From Sphingomonas jatrophae (GTDB lineage Bacteria > Pseudomonadota > Alphaproteobacteria > Sphingomonadales > Sphingomonadaceae), in NCBI RefSeq assembly GCF_900113315.1, contig NZ_FOZG01000002.1:1240001-1304000 (forward strand): a DNA stretch of 64,000 bases, given 5' to 3'. The notes under the pieces were generated by a model. It searched no databases and was not told where the DNA came from. It saw only the letters and a program-made list of their open reading frames with translations. The position numbers and the translations under genes were made by a program. This document shows, piece after piece, positions 43,464 to 52,360 of the stretch; the stretch's first letter is position 1; the number at the start of each line of letters is the position of its first letter.

Positions 43464-43526
43464 GAGATTGGCGGGGGCTTAGCGGATTGCGACGCCGCTG
43501 TCGTCAGGCGTAACGAGCGGCCGGCC

Positions 43527-44399
43527 TCAGCCCAGCCGCACCAGCGTGCCGGCGCCTCGCCTCGTGAACACCTCTATCAGCATGGCATGCGGCACGCGAC
43601 CGTCGAGGATGACCGCGGCATCGACGCCGCCCTGCACCGCATCGGTGCAGGTGCGCAGCTTCGGGATCATGCCGCCGCTGATCGTGCCGTCCGCCTCCAA
43701 GAGCGCGATCTCGGCCGGGGTGAGATCGGTGAGCAGGCGCTTTTCCTTGTCGAGCACGCCCGCCACATCGGTCAGCAGGAACAGCCGCTCGGCGCCGAGA
43801 GCGATGGCGAGCGCGCCGGCCATCGTGTCGGCATTGACGTTGTAGGTCTCGCCGTCCGGGCCAACCGCGATGGGCGCGATCACCGGGATCATGCCCGCCT
43901 TGCCGATCGTGTCGAACAGGCGCCGGTCAATCTCCACCGGCTCCCCGACGAAGCCGAGATCGGCGGTCGGGTGCTTGACCTTCTCGACCAGCACGGCGCC
44001 GCCATCCTTGCCCGAAATGCCGACCGCACGGCCGCCGGCGCGGCCGATCCAGCCGACGATCTCCTTGTTGATCTGGCCGGACAGGACCATTTCGGCCGCG
44101 TTGGCGGTCTGCCGGTCGGTGACGCGGAGGCCATCGACGAAGGTCGATTCGACGCCCATCGTCTTCAGCATGCGGCCGATCTGTGGGCCGCCGCCATGGA
44201 CGACGACCGGATTGATGCCGACCGCCTTCAAGAGCACCACGTCCTGCGCGAAATCCTCCGCGGCCTCGGGATCGCCCATGGCATGGCCGCCATATTTCAC
44301 GACGAATGTCGCGCCGGCATAACGCTGGAGATAGGGCAGCGCCTCGGTCAGCGTTTCGGCCTTGGCGAGCAGCGCGGGATCGGGGGCGTGGGCGTCCAT
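43527..44399 (-). CDS. argB: Acetylglutamate kinase
   Basis: ATP-dependent N-acetylglutamate kinase of arginine synthesis, 290 residues. Visible blocks are [23 protein letters not shown], the NAG-binding [33 protein letters not shown] and [13 protein letters not shown]. The ATG at 44399 gives an N-terminal helix ([20 protein letters not shown]) typical of arginine-regulated hexameric forms, so feedback inhibition by arginine is likely. Starts 41 bases after yhhQ and is followed after 74 bases by yggT. Confidence 0.96.
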   Translation of the reverse strand: MDAHAPDPALLAKAETLTEALPYLQRYAGATFVVKYGGHAMGDPEAAEDFAQDVVLLKAVGINPVVVHGGGPQIGRMLKTMGVESTFVDGLRVTDRQTANAAEMVLSGQINKEIVGWIGRAGGRAVGISGKDGGAVLVEKVKHPTADLGFVGEPVEIDRRLFDTIGKAGMIPVIAPIAVGPDGETYNVNADTMAGALAIALGAERLFLLTDVAGVLDKEKRLLTDLTPAEIALLEADGTISGGMIPKLRTCTDAVQGGVDAAVILDGRVPHAMLIEVFTRRGAGTLVRLG

Positions 44400-44440
44400 C
44401 GCGCGGGCGCTTAGCGGCTTCCGCGGCGATTTGCGAGCGA

Positions 44441-45082
44441 TCAGGCGCGATCCAGCCGCCGGCCGAGCGCGACGAACAGATAGATCGCCCACGGCACCAG
44501 CAGCGCCGACAGCAGCACCTTGGCGATTCCCTGGCCGAGCAGCAGCCCGCCGATCGGGAACACGCCCCAGAAAGCGATGGTGACGAACAGCAAGGTATCG
44601 ACCAGCTGGCTGGCGACCGAGGCGATGCCGGCGCGCAGCCACAGCAGCGCCGCGCCCTCCCGCCCCTTCAGCCACGAGAAGATCGTGACGTTGAGCGTCT
44701 GCGACACGCCGTAGGCGATGATACCGCCCAGCCAGATGCGCGGCGTGCCCGACATCATCAGCTGGAAGGCGGCAAGGCGATCGGGTGCCATTTCGGGGCT
44801 GGCCGGCACCGCCAGGACAAGGATGGCCAGCGCCAGCGACACGAGCAGCGGCACGAAGCCGATCCGCACCAGGCGGTTGGCGATGTGCGGGCCGTGCAGC
44901 TCCGCCACCGCGCTGGAGGTGACGACGAGCAGCAGGAAGGCGAAGATCCCCGCCTCCACCGACAGGCCGCCGCCCAGCGACACCTGCTTGTTGCCGAGCA
45001 CGCCGGCGATGCAGACCATGCCGCCGTAGAAGATGGCAAAGGCGAACAGGGAGGGCGGGATCGAGGGGCGGGGAGCGTCCAT
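44441..45082 (-). CDS. yhhQ: Queuosine precursor transporter (VUT/YhhQ family)
   Basis: A 213-residue membrane protein of the vitamin-uptake-transporter type, which in E. coli imports queuosine precursors (preQ0/preQ1). Six helices are evident; [32 protein letters not shown] and [15 protein letters not shown] are family segments. A GTG directly before the ATG at 45082 is an alternative start. Probably the first gene of the argB string; divergent from nupC. Confidence 0.88.
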   Translation of the reverse strand: MDAPRPSIPPSLFAFAIFYGGMVCIAGVLGNKQVSLGGGLSVEAGIFAFLLLVVTSSAVAELHGPHIANRLVRIGFVPLLVSLALAILVLAVPASPEMAPDRLAAFQLMMSGTPRIWLGGIIAYGVSQTLNVTIFSWLKGREGAALLWLRAGIASVASQLVDTLLFVTIAFWGVFPIGGLLLGQGIAKVLLSALLVPWAIYLFVALGRRLDRA

Positions 45083-45187
45083 CACCCCTTGCTATCCGCA
45101 TTGAAGGCTTGCGAAAAGCGGCTGGTGACGTGGGCGGGCGCGTGTAGTGTCGCGCCGCAACCAGAAGCGTGGGCAAGCCGGACCTTC

Positions 45188-46444
45188 ATGCAGCATTATC
45201 TGATCGGCCTTGCCGGTATCCTCCTGATTTTGGGGCTGGCGGTGCTGCTGTCGGCGAACCGGCGCGCGATCCGGCTGCGCGTGGTGGGCGCGGCGTTCGC
45301 GCTCCAGGCCGCGATCGCGGTGATCGTGCTCTACATGCCGGCCGGTCGGACGGCGCTGCAATGGATGGCGGGCGGAGTCGCCAACCTGCTCGGCTATGCC
45401 AATGCGGGCACCAGCTTCCTTTTCGGGCAGCTGGCGGCCGACCCGCTGGGCAAGAACTTCGCCATTCAAGCGCTGCCGGTGATCATCTTCTTCGCCGCCC
45501 TCGTCTCCATCCTCTACCATCTGGGCGTGATGCAGCAGATCGTCCGCTGGATCGGCGGCGCGATCGAGCAGGTGATCGGCGTGTCCAAGGTGGAATCGCT
45601 GTGCGCTGCCGCCAACATCTTCGTCGGCCAATCCGAATCGCCGCTGGTGATCCGGCCCTATCTGGCGGGGCTGACGCCGCCGCAGCTGTTCACCGTGATG
45701 ACGAGCGGCATGGCGGGCGTCGCGGGCACGATCCTCGCGGCCTATGCCTCGATGGGCATCCGCATCGATTATCTGCTGGCGGCCTCGTTCATGTCCGCAC
45801 CCGGCGGCATCCTGATGGCCAAGCTGATGATGCCCGACATGCCGGCGCCCGAGCCCGAGCTGCCGCTCGGCACCGACACCGAGGAGGCCGAGCTGGTGCT
45901 GGCCGAGGCAACGCATGACGAGGAGCGGCCGGCGAACATCATCATGGCGGCGGCGCAGGGCGCGCAGACGGGCGTGCGGCTGGCGGTGGCGGTGGGCGCG
46001 ATGGTGCTCGCCTTCGTCGCGCTGGTGGCGCTGGCAAACGGGCTGCTTGCGGGCCTCGGCAACATGGTCGGCGTGCCGGGCCTGAGCTTCGAGCGGCTGC
46101 TCGGCTTTGTTTTCGCGCCGGTCATGTGGCTGCTCAACGTGCCGTGGCGCGAGGCGCTGGTGGCGGGCGGGCTGTTCGGCCAGAAGATCGTGCTGAACGA
46201 GTTCGTGTCGTACATCTCGCTGGGGCAGCAGGCAGCGAACCTGAGCGAGCGGACGGTGGCGGTGGTCACCTTCGCGCTGTGCGGCTTCGCCAATTTCTCC
46301 TCCATCGCGATCCAGATGGCGGTGACCGGGAGCCTCGCGCCCAATCAGCGACCGGTGATCGCGAAGCTCGGCATCCGCGCGCTGGTGGCGGCGAGCCTTG
46401 CCAACCTCATGTCCGCGGCGCTGGCGGGGCTGCTGATCGGCTGA
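45188..46444 (+). CDS. nupC: Concentrative nucleoside transporter (NupC/CNT family)
   Basis: A 418-residue inner-membrane nucleoside:cation symporter. CNT signatures include ALPVIIFFAALVSILYHLG, the substrate-site AANIFVGQSESPLVIRPYL, and GGLFGQKIVLNEFVSYISL and CGFANFSSIAIQM near the end. It begins MQHYLIGLAGILLILGLAV; the frame stays open far upstream, antiparallel to yhhQ and argB, without membrane-protein character. Its 3' end overlaps the convergent acyltransferase gene by 38 bases. Confidence 0.94.
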   Translation: MQHYLIGLAGILLILGLAVLLSANRRAIRLRVVGAAFALQAAIAVIVLYMPAGRTALQWMAGGVANLLGYANAGTSFLFGQLAADPLGKNFAIQALPVIIFFAALVSILYHLGVMQQIVRWIGGAIEQVIGVSKVESLCAAANIFVGQSESPLVIRPYLAGLTPPQLFTVMTSGMAGVAGTILAAYASMGIRIDYLLAASFMSAPGGILMAKLMMPDMPAPEPELPLGTDTEEAELVLAEATHDEERPANIIMAAAQGAQTGVRLAVAVGAMVLAFVALVALANGLLAGLGNMVGVPGLSFERLLGFVFAPVMWLLNVPWREALVAGGLFGQKIVLNEFVSYISLGQQAANLSERTVAVVTFALCGFANFSSIAIQMAVTGSLAPNQRPVIAKLGIRALVAASLANLMSAALAGLLIG

Positions 46445-47567
46445 ACGGACGGCCGGCATAGAGCAAAGCCAGCAGCGGCACGCGGAGGGTCAGCCGCGCG
46501 AACGCCCAGCTGAGCGCGAGCGTGCCGAGGCAGACGAGCGGGAAGGCCGCCCACGCGCCGACCCCCGCGGCATCGCAGAGCGACACCAAAGCGACCACGA
46601 CGCCGAGGTGGACGAGGTAGATCGGGAAGGAGGCGGCGACGAGCGCATCGACCGTGCGGCTCGGCCGATCGAACCAGCGGCGGCAGGCGGCGAGCAGCAC
46701 GCGTGTGACCGTCACCGCCGCGATGGCCGCAAGCGCGCGGCCGAGGGCGGGGTGGACCCGGTTGAGCAGGGCCAGATGCAGCGCGGCGGCGCCGAGCGCG
46801 ACGGCGGCCATGGCGATGCCCGGCCGCTCGAACGCGGCCATCGCCCGGGGGGCGCGGGCGAGGAGCAGGCCCAGCGTGAAGAAGGGCAGCGCGGCGAGCA
46901 GATCGTCGAGCCTGAGCGCCTGTTGCCACACGGCCCCCGCGAGCCCGAGCGCGTAGAAGGCCTCGATCGTGCCCGCTTCGCATGCCGCGATGACGAGCGC
47001 GGCTGCTGCCAGCCACAGGCCCGGCCGGCGGGCGAGCGCCGCATCCAGCCGGTCGGGCAGCGTCGCGGTGCGCAGGTGCGGGCGGGCGAGGCAGGCCAGC
47101 ACGCACAGGCTGGAGAGCTGGAGCAGCACGATCAGGAACCACAGGTGCCGCACCCAATAGCCGGGCGAGGTGGCATATTCGTGCGCGAAGGAGGCGAGCG
47201 CGGCGGGCCACGGCCGCTGCGGCCATTCGCAGGCGAGGTTGAGCAGCGGCACCAGCGTGACCAGCGACGCGAGCAGCGGCACCCCCAGCCGAACCAGCCG
47301 CCCACGCCACCATGTCGCCGCACTGTTCCGCGCGAGCAGCAGGGCGGCGAACCAGCCCGCGACGACGAAGAAAGCGGGCATCCGCATCATGTGGATCGCT
47401 TCCGCCAGCGTGGCGAAGCCGGGGGCGCCGGGCACCGGCCCGTTGATCCAGGGCTGGCCGAGCCGATAGGGCATGGCGGCGTGATAGGGGATGCCGAGCA
47501 GCATCAGCACCGCGCGGGCGACATCGAGATGGTGCGCGCGGCCGGTATCAGGATACCCGAAAGTCAC
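46407..47567 (-). CDS. Acyltransferase-3 family membrane protein (OpgC-like)
   Basis: A membrane O-acyltransferase of about 386 residues with ten or so helices, of the acyltransferase-3 group that modifies surface or periplasmic glycans, including OpgC. Early family features are HHLDVARAVLMLLGIPYHAA and, after a second helix, MRMPAFFVVAGWFAALL; a late SFPIYLVHLGVVV matches the family. The N-terminus is uncertain: GTG at 47567 gives a typical short leader, while a TTG at 47600 would add 11 residues; neither has a good ribosome site. Its 3' end overlaps nupC. Acceptor unknown. Confidence 0.82.
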   Translation of the reverse strand: MTFGYPDTGRAHHLDVARAVLMLLGIPYHAAMPYRLGQPWINGPVPGAPGFATLAEAIHMMRMPAFFVVAGWFAALLLARNSAATWWRGRLVRLGVPLLASLVTLVPLLNLACEWPQRPWPAALASFAHEYATSPGYWVRHLWFLIVLLQLSSLCVLACLARPHLRTATLPDRLDAALARRPGLWLAAAALVIAACEAGTIEAFYALGLAGAVWQQALRLDDLLAALPFFTLGLLLARAPRAMAAFERPGIAMAAVALGAAALHLALLNRVHPALGRALAAIAAVTVTRVLLAACRRWFDRPSRTVDALVAASFPIYLVHLGVVVALVSLCDAAGVGAWAAFPLVCLGTLALSWAFARLTLRVPLLALLYAGRPFSRSAAPPAPRT

Positions 47568-47654
47568 GAAGGTCGCACCAAAGACGTGAATTCCGCGCAA
47601 GCGCTTGGGGCGATCACCGGATCAACGGTTATATCGCGATCTCCGACAAGGCAA

Positions 47655-48596
47655 TCACGGCGCGATCGGCCGCGGCCGCGCTTCGGCGAGGATCAGCGCG
47701 AACTGGTCCGCCGCGTCCGTCCATTCGGTAACCGGCGTCCAGCCGCCCGCGCGGAGCAGCAGGCGCGCGTCGCGGGCGCCATATTTGTGGCTGTTCTCGG
47801 TGTGGATGCCGCCGCCTTCGGCGATGCGGAAGTCCTGACCGGCGACGGTGAAGGCCACATCGCGGCGGGCGACGAGATGCATCTCGATCCGCGCGGCGGC
47901 GTCGTTCCAGCGGGCTTCGTGGGCGAAGGCGTCGACGGGTACGTCGGCCTCAAGCTCGCGGTTGATCCGGTGGAGCAGGTTGAGGTTGAACGCGGCGGTG
48001 ACGCCTGCGGCGTCGTCATAGGCGGGGATCAGGATTGCGGGGGACTTCACCCGGTCCATCCCGATCAGCAGCATCGCGCCGTCACCCAGCGTGCCTGCCA
48101 TGGCCCGCAGCAGATCGACCGCCGCCGCGGCATCGAGATTGCCGATGGTGGAGCCGGGAAAGAAGCCGAGCCGCGGCAGATCGGCGACCTCCGCCGGCAG
48201 CGCCAGCGGGCGGGTGAAATCGGCCTCGAGCGGCAGGACGGCGAGGCCGGGAAAGTCGCGCCCGAGCGCCGCCGCGCTGTCGCGCAGGAAATCGCCCGAT
48301 ATGTCGATCGGCACATAAGCGGCGGGGGCGACGGCGCGCAGCAGGTGCGGCGTCTTGGCGGAGGAGCCCGAGCCGAACTCGATCACCGCGCGGCCACGCC
48401 CGGCGGCTTCCGCAATGGCGGGGCCATATTCGGCGAGCAAAGCGGTCTCGACCCGCGTGGGGTAATATTCGGGCAGGTCGGTGATCCGCTCGAACAGCTC
48501 GGAGCCGCGCCGATCGTAGAACCATCGTGCGGGGATGGCCGGCGGGTCGGCGCGCAGGCCGGCGAGCACGTCGGCGCGGAAGGCGGGATCGGTCAT
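47655..48596 (-). CDS. egtD: L-histidine N-alpha-methyltransferase EgtD
   Basis: SAM-dependent enzyme that trimethylates histidine to hercynine, the first step of ergothioneine synthesis. The 313-residue protein has the EgtD start (VLAGLRADPPAIPARWFYD), the SAM-binding loop VIEFGSGSSAKT, the acidic VPIDIS strand and FFPGSTIGNLD. Lies 22 bases after egtB, so the pair is almost surely one operon. Complete. Confidence 0.94.
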   Translation of the reverse strand: MTDPAFRADVLAGLRADPPAIPARWFYDRRGSELFERITDLPEYYPTRVETALLAEYGPAIAEAAGRGRAVIEFGSGSSAKTPHLLRAVAPAAYVPIDISGDFLRDSAAALGRDFPGLAVLPLEADFTRPLALPAEVADLPRLGFFPGSTIGNLDAAAAVDLLRAMAGTLGDGAMLLIGMDRVKSPAILIPAYDDAAGVTAAFNLNLLHRINRELEADVPVDAFAHEARWNDAAARIEMHLVARRDVAFTVAGQDFRIAEGGGIHTENSHKYGARDARLLLRAGGWTPVTEWTDAADQFALILAEARPRPIAP

Positions 48597-48618
48597 CGGG
48601 GAGCTCCGTGGCGGATCG

Positions 48619-49881
48619 TCAGAGATCGCGCGCCAGACGCACGCCGGTGAACTGCCAGCGCTGATGCGGGTGGAAGAAGTTGCGATAGGACGCGCGCGAA
48701 TGGCCCCGCGGCGTCGCGCAGCTCGCGCCCTTCAGCACGAACTGGGCCGACATGAACTTGCCGTTATACTCGCCGACCGCACCCGCCGCGGGGCGGAAGC
48801 CGGGATAGGGGAGGAAGGCCGAGCCGGTCCATTCCCACACATCGCCGAACATCTGGCGCAGCCCGTCACCCACCGGGGCCGCGCGCGGGCGGACGGGGCC
48901 GGCGGCGTCGAGCTGGTTGCCCGCCGTCGGATCCATCCCCGCGGCACTCGCCTCCCACTCCGCCTCGGTCGGCAGGCGCGCGCCGGCCCAGCGGGCAAAG
49001 GCCTCCGCCTCGTAATAGCTGATATGCGTGACCGGCGCGGCGGGGTGGAGCGGATGCATCCCGTCCAGCGCGAACTGATGCCAGCGCCCGTTGACCTGCC
49101 GCCAGTGGAGCGGCGCGGAAATGCCCTCGGCGCGGACCCAGGCCCAGCCGTCGCTCAGCCAGTGATCCGGCCGGGTGTAGCCCCCGTCGTCGACGAAGGA
49201 CTGCCATTCGGCATTGGTGACCGGCCGATCCGCCAGCGCGTGCGGGTGGAGCAAAGCGGCGTGGCGCGGCCCTTCGCAGTCGAAGGCGAAGCCGCCGCCG
49301 TCATGGCCGATCTCGACGATGCCCTGCCGGCCCTCGATCCAGCGGATCGGCCCGGGATGGACCGCAGGCGCGGGGCGGGGGCGATCCCAGATGGCAGGCG
49401 CCAGGGGATTTTCGCCGAACAGGTGAAGGATGTCGGTCAGCAGCAATTCCTGGTGCTGCTGCTCATGGTGGATACCGAGCTCGACCAAGGCGACGGCGTC
49501 GGCGGGAAGGCGCGGCAGCGCGCGGGCGAGGGCGGCGTCCACCGCGGCGCGCCACGCGCGCACCCCGTCCAGCGTCGGCCGGGTCAGCAGGCCGCGGCGA
49601 TCGCGCGCGTGGCGGGCGCCCTCCGCCTCGTAATAGCTGTTGAACAGGAAGGCGAAGCGCGGATCGAACGCTTCGTAGCCGGCGACATGATCGCGCAGCA
49701 CGAACGTCTCGAAGAACCAGGTGGTGTGCGCGAGGTGCCATTTGGCGGGCGACGCATCCGGCATGGACTGGACGGTGGCATCCGCATCCGACAGCGGATC
49801 GACCAGCGCGAGGCTGAGCGCGCGGGTGGCGGCGAAACGCTGCGCCAGCGCGCCCGCCTGATCCTCAACCCTTGTCGCCAA
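48619..49881 (-). CDS. egtB: Ergothioneine sulfoxide synthase EgtB
   Basis: Non-heme iron oxygenase that joins hercynine to a thiol (cysteine or gamma-glutamylcysteine) through a C-S bond. The 420-residue protein has an N-terminal DinB-like domain and a C-terminal formylglycine-generating-enzyme-like domain (LPTEAEWEASAAG, MFGDVWEWTGSAF, GASCATPRGHSRASYRNFF). H52, H139 and H143 fit the three-histidine iron site (HLAHTTWFFE; HHEQQHQELL). The start is a TTG at 49881 supported by a GGGAGGG site. No egtA, egtC or egtE gene is near, so the sulfur donor and final lyase step must involve other loci. Confidence 0.93.
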   Translation of the reverse strand: MATRVEDQAGALAQRFAATRALSLALVDPLSDADATVQSMPDASPAKWHLAHTTWFFETFVLRDHVAGYEAFDPRFAFLFNSYYEAEGARHARDRRGLLTRPTLDGVRAWRAAVDAALARALPRLPADAVALVELGIHHEQQHQELLLTDILHLFGENPLAPAIWDRPRPAPAVHPGPIRWIEGRQGIVEIGHDGGGFAFDCEGPRHAALLHPHALADRPVTNAEWQSFVDDGGYTRPDHWLSDGWAWVRAEGISAPLHWRQVNGRWHQFALDGMHPLHPAAPVTHISYYEAEAFARWAGARLPTEAEWEASAAGMDPTAGNQLDAAGPVRPRAAPVGDGLRQMFGDVWEWTGSAFLPYPGFRPAAGAVGEYNGKFMSAQFVLKGASCATPRGHSRASYRNFFHPHQRWQFTGVRLARDL

Positions 49882-49885
49882 TCCG

Positions 49886-49892
49886 CCCTCCC
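49886..49892 (-). promoter_or_regulatory. Ribosome binding site deciding a TTG start (egtB)
   Basis: GGGAGGG on the minus strand ends four bases before the TTG at 49881. The next in-frame ATG lies 39 codons inside the gene, so the TTG is accepted. Confidence 0.65.
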
Positions 49893-49944
49893 GAGCCGGT
49901 TATAACCCAGGTCAATGCGGATTGGTTGCGAAACGAAATCCTGC

Positions 49945-50514
49945 TCAGCGTGTCGCGCCAGGTTGCCACAGCACGTCGCCGCCAGCCCCGAGATTGACCA
50001 CACGCGCCAGCACGAACAGGTGATCGGACAGACGGTTGAGATAGGTCAGCGCCGCGGGGTTGAGCGATACTTCGGCCGCCGCGGCGACACCGGTCCGCTC
50101 CGCCCGCCGCGCCGTTGCACGGGCGAGGTGCAGCGCCGCGGCGGCCGGGCTGCCGCCGGGCAGGATGAAGCTGCGCAGCGGCTCCAGCCGGTCGGTCATC
50201 GCGTCGATCTCGGCCTCGAGCCGCTCGACCTGGGCGGGCACGATGCGCAGCGTCATCTCCGACGGGGCGAAATCCTCACCCGGCGTCGCCACGTCCGCGC
50301 CGAGATCGAACAGTTCGTTCTGGATGCGGGCGAGCATCGACCGCTCGGGCCCCGCGGGCAGCTGCGCCGCGGCGACGCCGATCGCGCTGTTCGCCTCGTC
50401 CACGTCGCCGATCAGCGCCATGCGCGGGTGCGACTTGGCGATGCGCGATCCGTCGACGAGGCCCGTCGTGCCCGCGTCACCGGTGCGCGTGTAGATGCGG
50501 TTGAGCTTGACCAT
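49945..50514 (-). CDS. PduO-type cob(I)alamin adenosyltransferase
   Basis: ATP:corrinoid adenosyltransferase of 189 residues that converts cob(I)alamin to coenzyme B12. The N-terminal ATP site is in YTRTGDAGTTGLVDGSRI with the following KSHPRMALIGDVDEANSAIG; the C-terminal ERTGVAAAAEVSLNPAALTYLNRLSDHLFVLAR helix (given here only as its ends, ERTGV to LFVLAR) is also typical. Starts four bases after a small membrane protein gene, in a three-gene unit headed by gluQ-RS. A B12-dependent enzyme is not seen in the window. Confidence 0.93.
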   Translation of the reverse strand: MVKLNRIYTRTGDAGTTGLVDGSRIAKSHPRMALIGDVDEANSAIGVAAAQLPAGPERSMLARIQNELFDLGADVATPGEDFAPSEMTLRIVPAQVERLEAEIDAMTDRLEPLRSFILPGGSPAAAALHLARATARRAERTGVAAAAEVSLNPAALTYLNRLSDHLFVLARVVNLGAGGDVLWQPGATR

Positions 50515-50518
50515 CGCC

Positions 50519-50746
50519 TCAGCCCGGCCGCGCCATCATCAGGAACAGCATGGCGACGACCACCGCCGCCGCCTGGAACTGGATGCGCCGCCACATCATC
50601 TTGTTCTGCGCGAGGCCGGAGCGGCTGGGCCCGGTGCCTTTCAGGTCGGCCTCGGTGGTCTTCAGGAAGATCACGATGCCGCGCACCAGTGCCGCCAGCG
50701 CGCCGAGCGCGAACAGCAGGATGAGGATGAAGAGAAAGGTCTGCAT
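50519..50746 (-). CDS. Twin-transmembrane-helix small protein (HIG1-like)
   Basis: A 75-residue protein with two hydrophobic helices (about residues 3-27 and 54-72) joined by a basic loop containing GLAQNKMMWRRIQFQA. The arrangement resembles HIG1-domain proteins, whose mitochondrial relatives associate with respiratory complexes, and in my experience such genes often precede adenosyltransferase genes in alphaproteobacteria. Six bases after gluQ-RS. Role unknown. Confidence 0.82.
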   Translation of the reverse strand: MQTFLFILILLFALGALAALVRGIVIFLKTTEADLKGTGPSRSGLAQNKMMWRRIQFQAAAVVVAMLFLMMARPG

Positions 50747-50752
50747 GGCGCC

Positions 50753-51604
50753 CTATGTAGGGTGCGTGAGGCCTTCGGGAAAGCCGCGTGCGCGCAGATT
50801 GCCGAGGATTTCCGCGGGGTCCGCGCCTGCCGCGCGCAGGTCCGCAAGCGGGGGCGCGCCATCGCGCTTGGCAAGGCGGCGACCGTCGGGGCCGGTGAGC
50901 AGCGGATGGTGATGGTAGCGCGGGGTCGGCAGGCCGAGCAGCGCCTGGAGCAGGCGGTGGACGTGCGTCGCATCGAACAGGTCGGCGCCACGGACGATAT
51001 CGGTCACGCCCTGCGCCGCATCGTCGATGACGACGGCGAGGTGGTAGGAAGCGGGCGCATCCTTGCGGGCGAGGACGACATCGCCGAACCGTTCGGGCGC
51101 TGCCGTGATGGCGCAGCCATGATCCTCCCACCGGAGCGTCCCCGCCAGCGCGGCGGCGGCGGCCATGTCCAGCCGCCAGGCGTGCGGCTCCCCGGCCGCG
51201 ATGCGCGTGGCGGCGATGTCGGGCGCGAGTGCGCGGCAGGTGCCGGGATAGATGGCGCCCTCGGGCCCATGCGGGGCGGAGGTGCTGGCGGCGATATCGC
51301 GCCGGGTGCAGAAACAGGGATAGACGAGGCCGCGCGCCTTCAGCCCGGCCAGAGCATCGGCATAGAGGCCGAGGCGCGCGGACTGGCGCAGCACGGGGCC
51401 GTCCCACGACAGGCCGAGCCAGCGCAGATCCTCCCCGATCCCGTCGACGAACGCCTCGCGCGTGCGGCCGGGGTCGATATCCTCGATCCTGAGGAGGAAG
51501 CGGCCGCCGCGGTCGCGCGCGAAATCATGGGCGCGCATCGCCGAAAAAGCGTGGCCGAGATGCAGCCGGCCGGTGGGGCTTGGAGCGAAGCGGGTGACGA
51601 TCAT
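50753..51604 (-). CDS. gluQ: Glutamyl-Q tRNA(Asp) synthetase
   Basis: Truncated GluRS-like enzyme that glutamylates the queuosine base at the wobble position of tRNA-Asp. The 283-residue product has the class I HIGH region (RFAPSPTGRLHLGHAFSAM), a zinc-type cysteine cluster (YPCFCTRRD and YPGTCR) and a KMSK-like RRLAKRDG, and lacks the anticodon-binding domain of full GluRS. The ATG at 51604 gives MIVTRFAPSPT, the typical start. Functionally it complements the queuosine precursor transporter at 44441-45082. Confidence 0.93.
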   Translation of the reverse strand: MIVTRFAPSPTGRLHLGHAFSAMRAHDFARDRGGRFLLRIEDIDPGRTREAFVDGIGEDLRWLGLSWDGPVLRQSARLGLYADALAGLKARGLVYPCFCTRRDIAASTSAPHGPEGAIYPGTCRALAPDIAATRIAAGEPHAWRLDMAAAAALAGTLRWEDHGCAITAAPERFGDVVLARKDAPASYHLAVVIDDAAQGVTDIVRGADLFDATHVHRLLQALLGLPTPRYHHHPLLTGPDGRRLAKRDGAPPLADLRAAGADPAEILGNLRARGFPEGLTHPT

Positions 51605-51792
51605 CGCTGTGGATAACCGAGCGCGGAGCCCTTGACCGCGCTTCGCCAAGGATATGTCATGGCCGCGTCACGCCCGATGCGCTAAAGGGCGGGACGACGA
51701 CGGAGCGCGGGCAAACCCGCTCTCCCCGCGTGCGACGGTGAGACGGGCTTCGCTGGCAGCTCCGCGACGAGAAGCGGAGGGCCGGCCGTTCC

Positions 51793-52359
51793 ATGTATCA
51801 TCCCGACATCCTCAAGCATCCCGACGCGTGCCCGACCCTGGTGCTGAATGCGGACTATACGCCGCTCAGCTATTATCCGCTGAGCCTGTGGCCGTGGCAA
51901 ACCGCGGTGAAGGCGGTGTTCCTGGAGCGCGTCGACATCGTTCGCGAATATGACCGGGAGGTGCATTCGCCCAGCCAGTCGATCCGGCTGCCGTCGGTGA
52001 TCGCGCTCAGGCAATATGTGAAGCCGTCGCAGCACCCTGCCTTCACCCGGTTCAACCTGTTCCTGCGGGACCGGTTCGAGTGCCAATATTGCGGATCACG
52101 CAGCGAGCTGACGTTCGATCATGTCGTGCCGCGGGCGCAGGGCGGGCGCACGACGTGGGAGAATGTCGCCACCGCCTGCGCGCCGTGCAACCTGAAGAAG
52201 GGCGGGCGCACGCCACGCCAAGCCGGGCTGGCGCTGTTCCAGGTGCCGTTCCGGCCGACCAGCTGGCAGTTGCAGGAAAATGGCCGCAGTTTCCCGCCGC
52301 ACTATCTGCACCAGAGCTGGCGCGACTGGCTCTACTGGGATGTCGAGCTGGACGCGTGA
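51793..52359 (+). CDS. HNH endonuclease-fold protein
   Basis: A 188-residue protein with a C-terminal HNH domain. The zinc-knuckle cysteines CQYCGS and CAPCNLKK flank the catalytic LTFDHVVPRAQGGRTTWENV. The N-terminal half (VLNADYTPLSYYPLSLWPWQ) is conserved in a widely distributed housekeeping HNH family whose substrate is unknown. No methylase or other defence gene adjoins it, so a restriction role is unlikely. Convergent with the DUF2141 gene, one base apart. Confidence 0.9.
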   Translation: MYHPDILKHPDACPTLVLNADYTPLSYYPLSLWPWQTAVKAVFLERVDIVREYDREVHSPSQSIRLPSVIALRQYVKPSQHPAFTRFNLFLRDRFECQYCGSRSELTFDHVVPRAQGGRTTWENVATACAPCNLKKGGRTPRQAGLALFQVPFRPTSWQLQENGRSFPPHYLHQSWRDWLYWDVELDA

Positions 52360-52360
52360 G

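Noticed and set aside
51793-52359. HNH protein as part of a restriction or phage-defence island
   Set aside because: No methylase, transposase, integrase or other defence gene nearby, and the protein belongs to a housekeeping-type HNH family.
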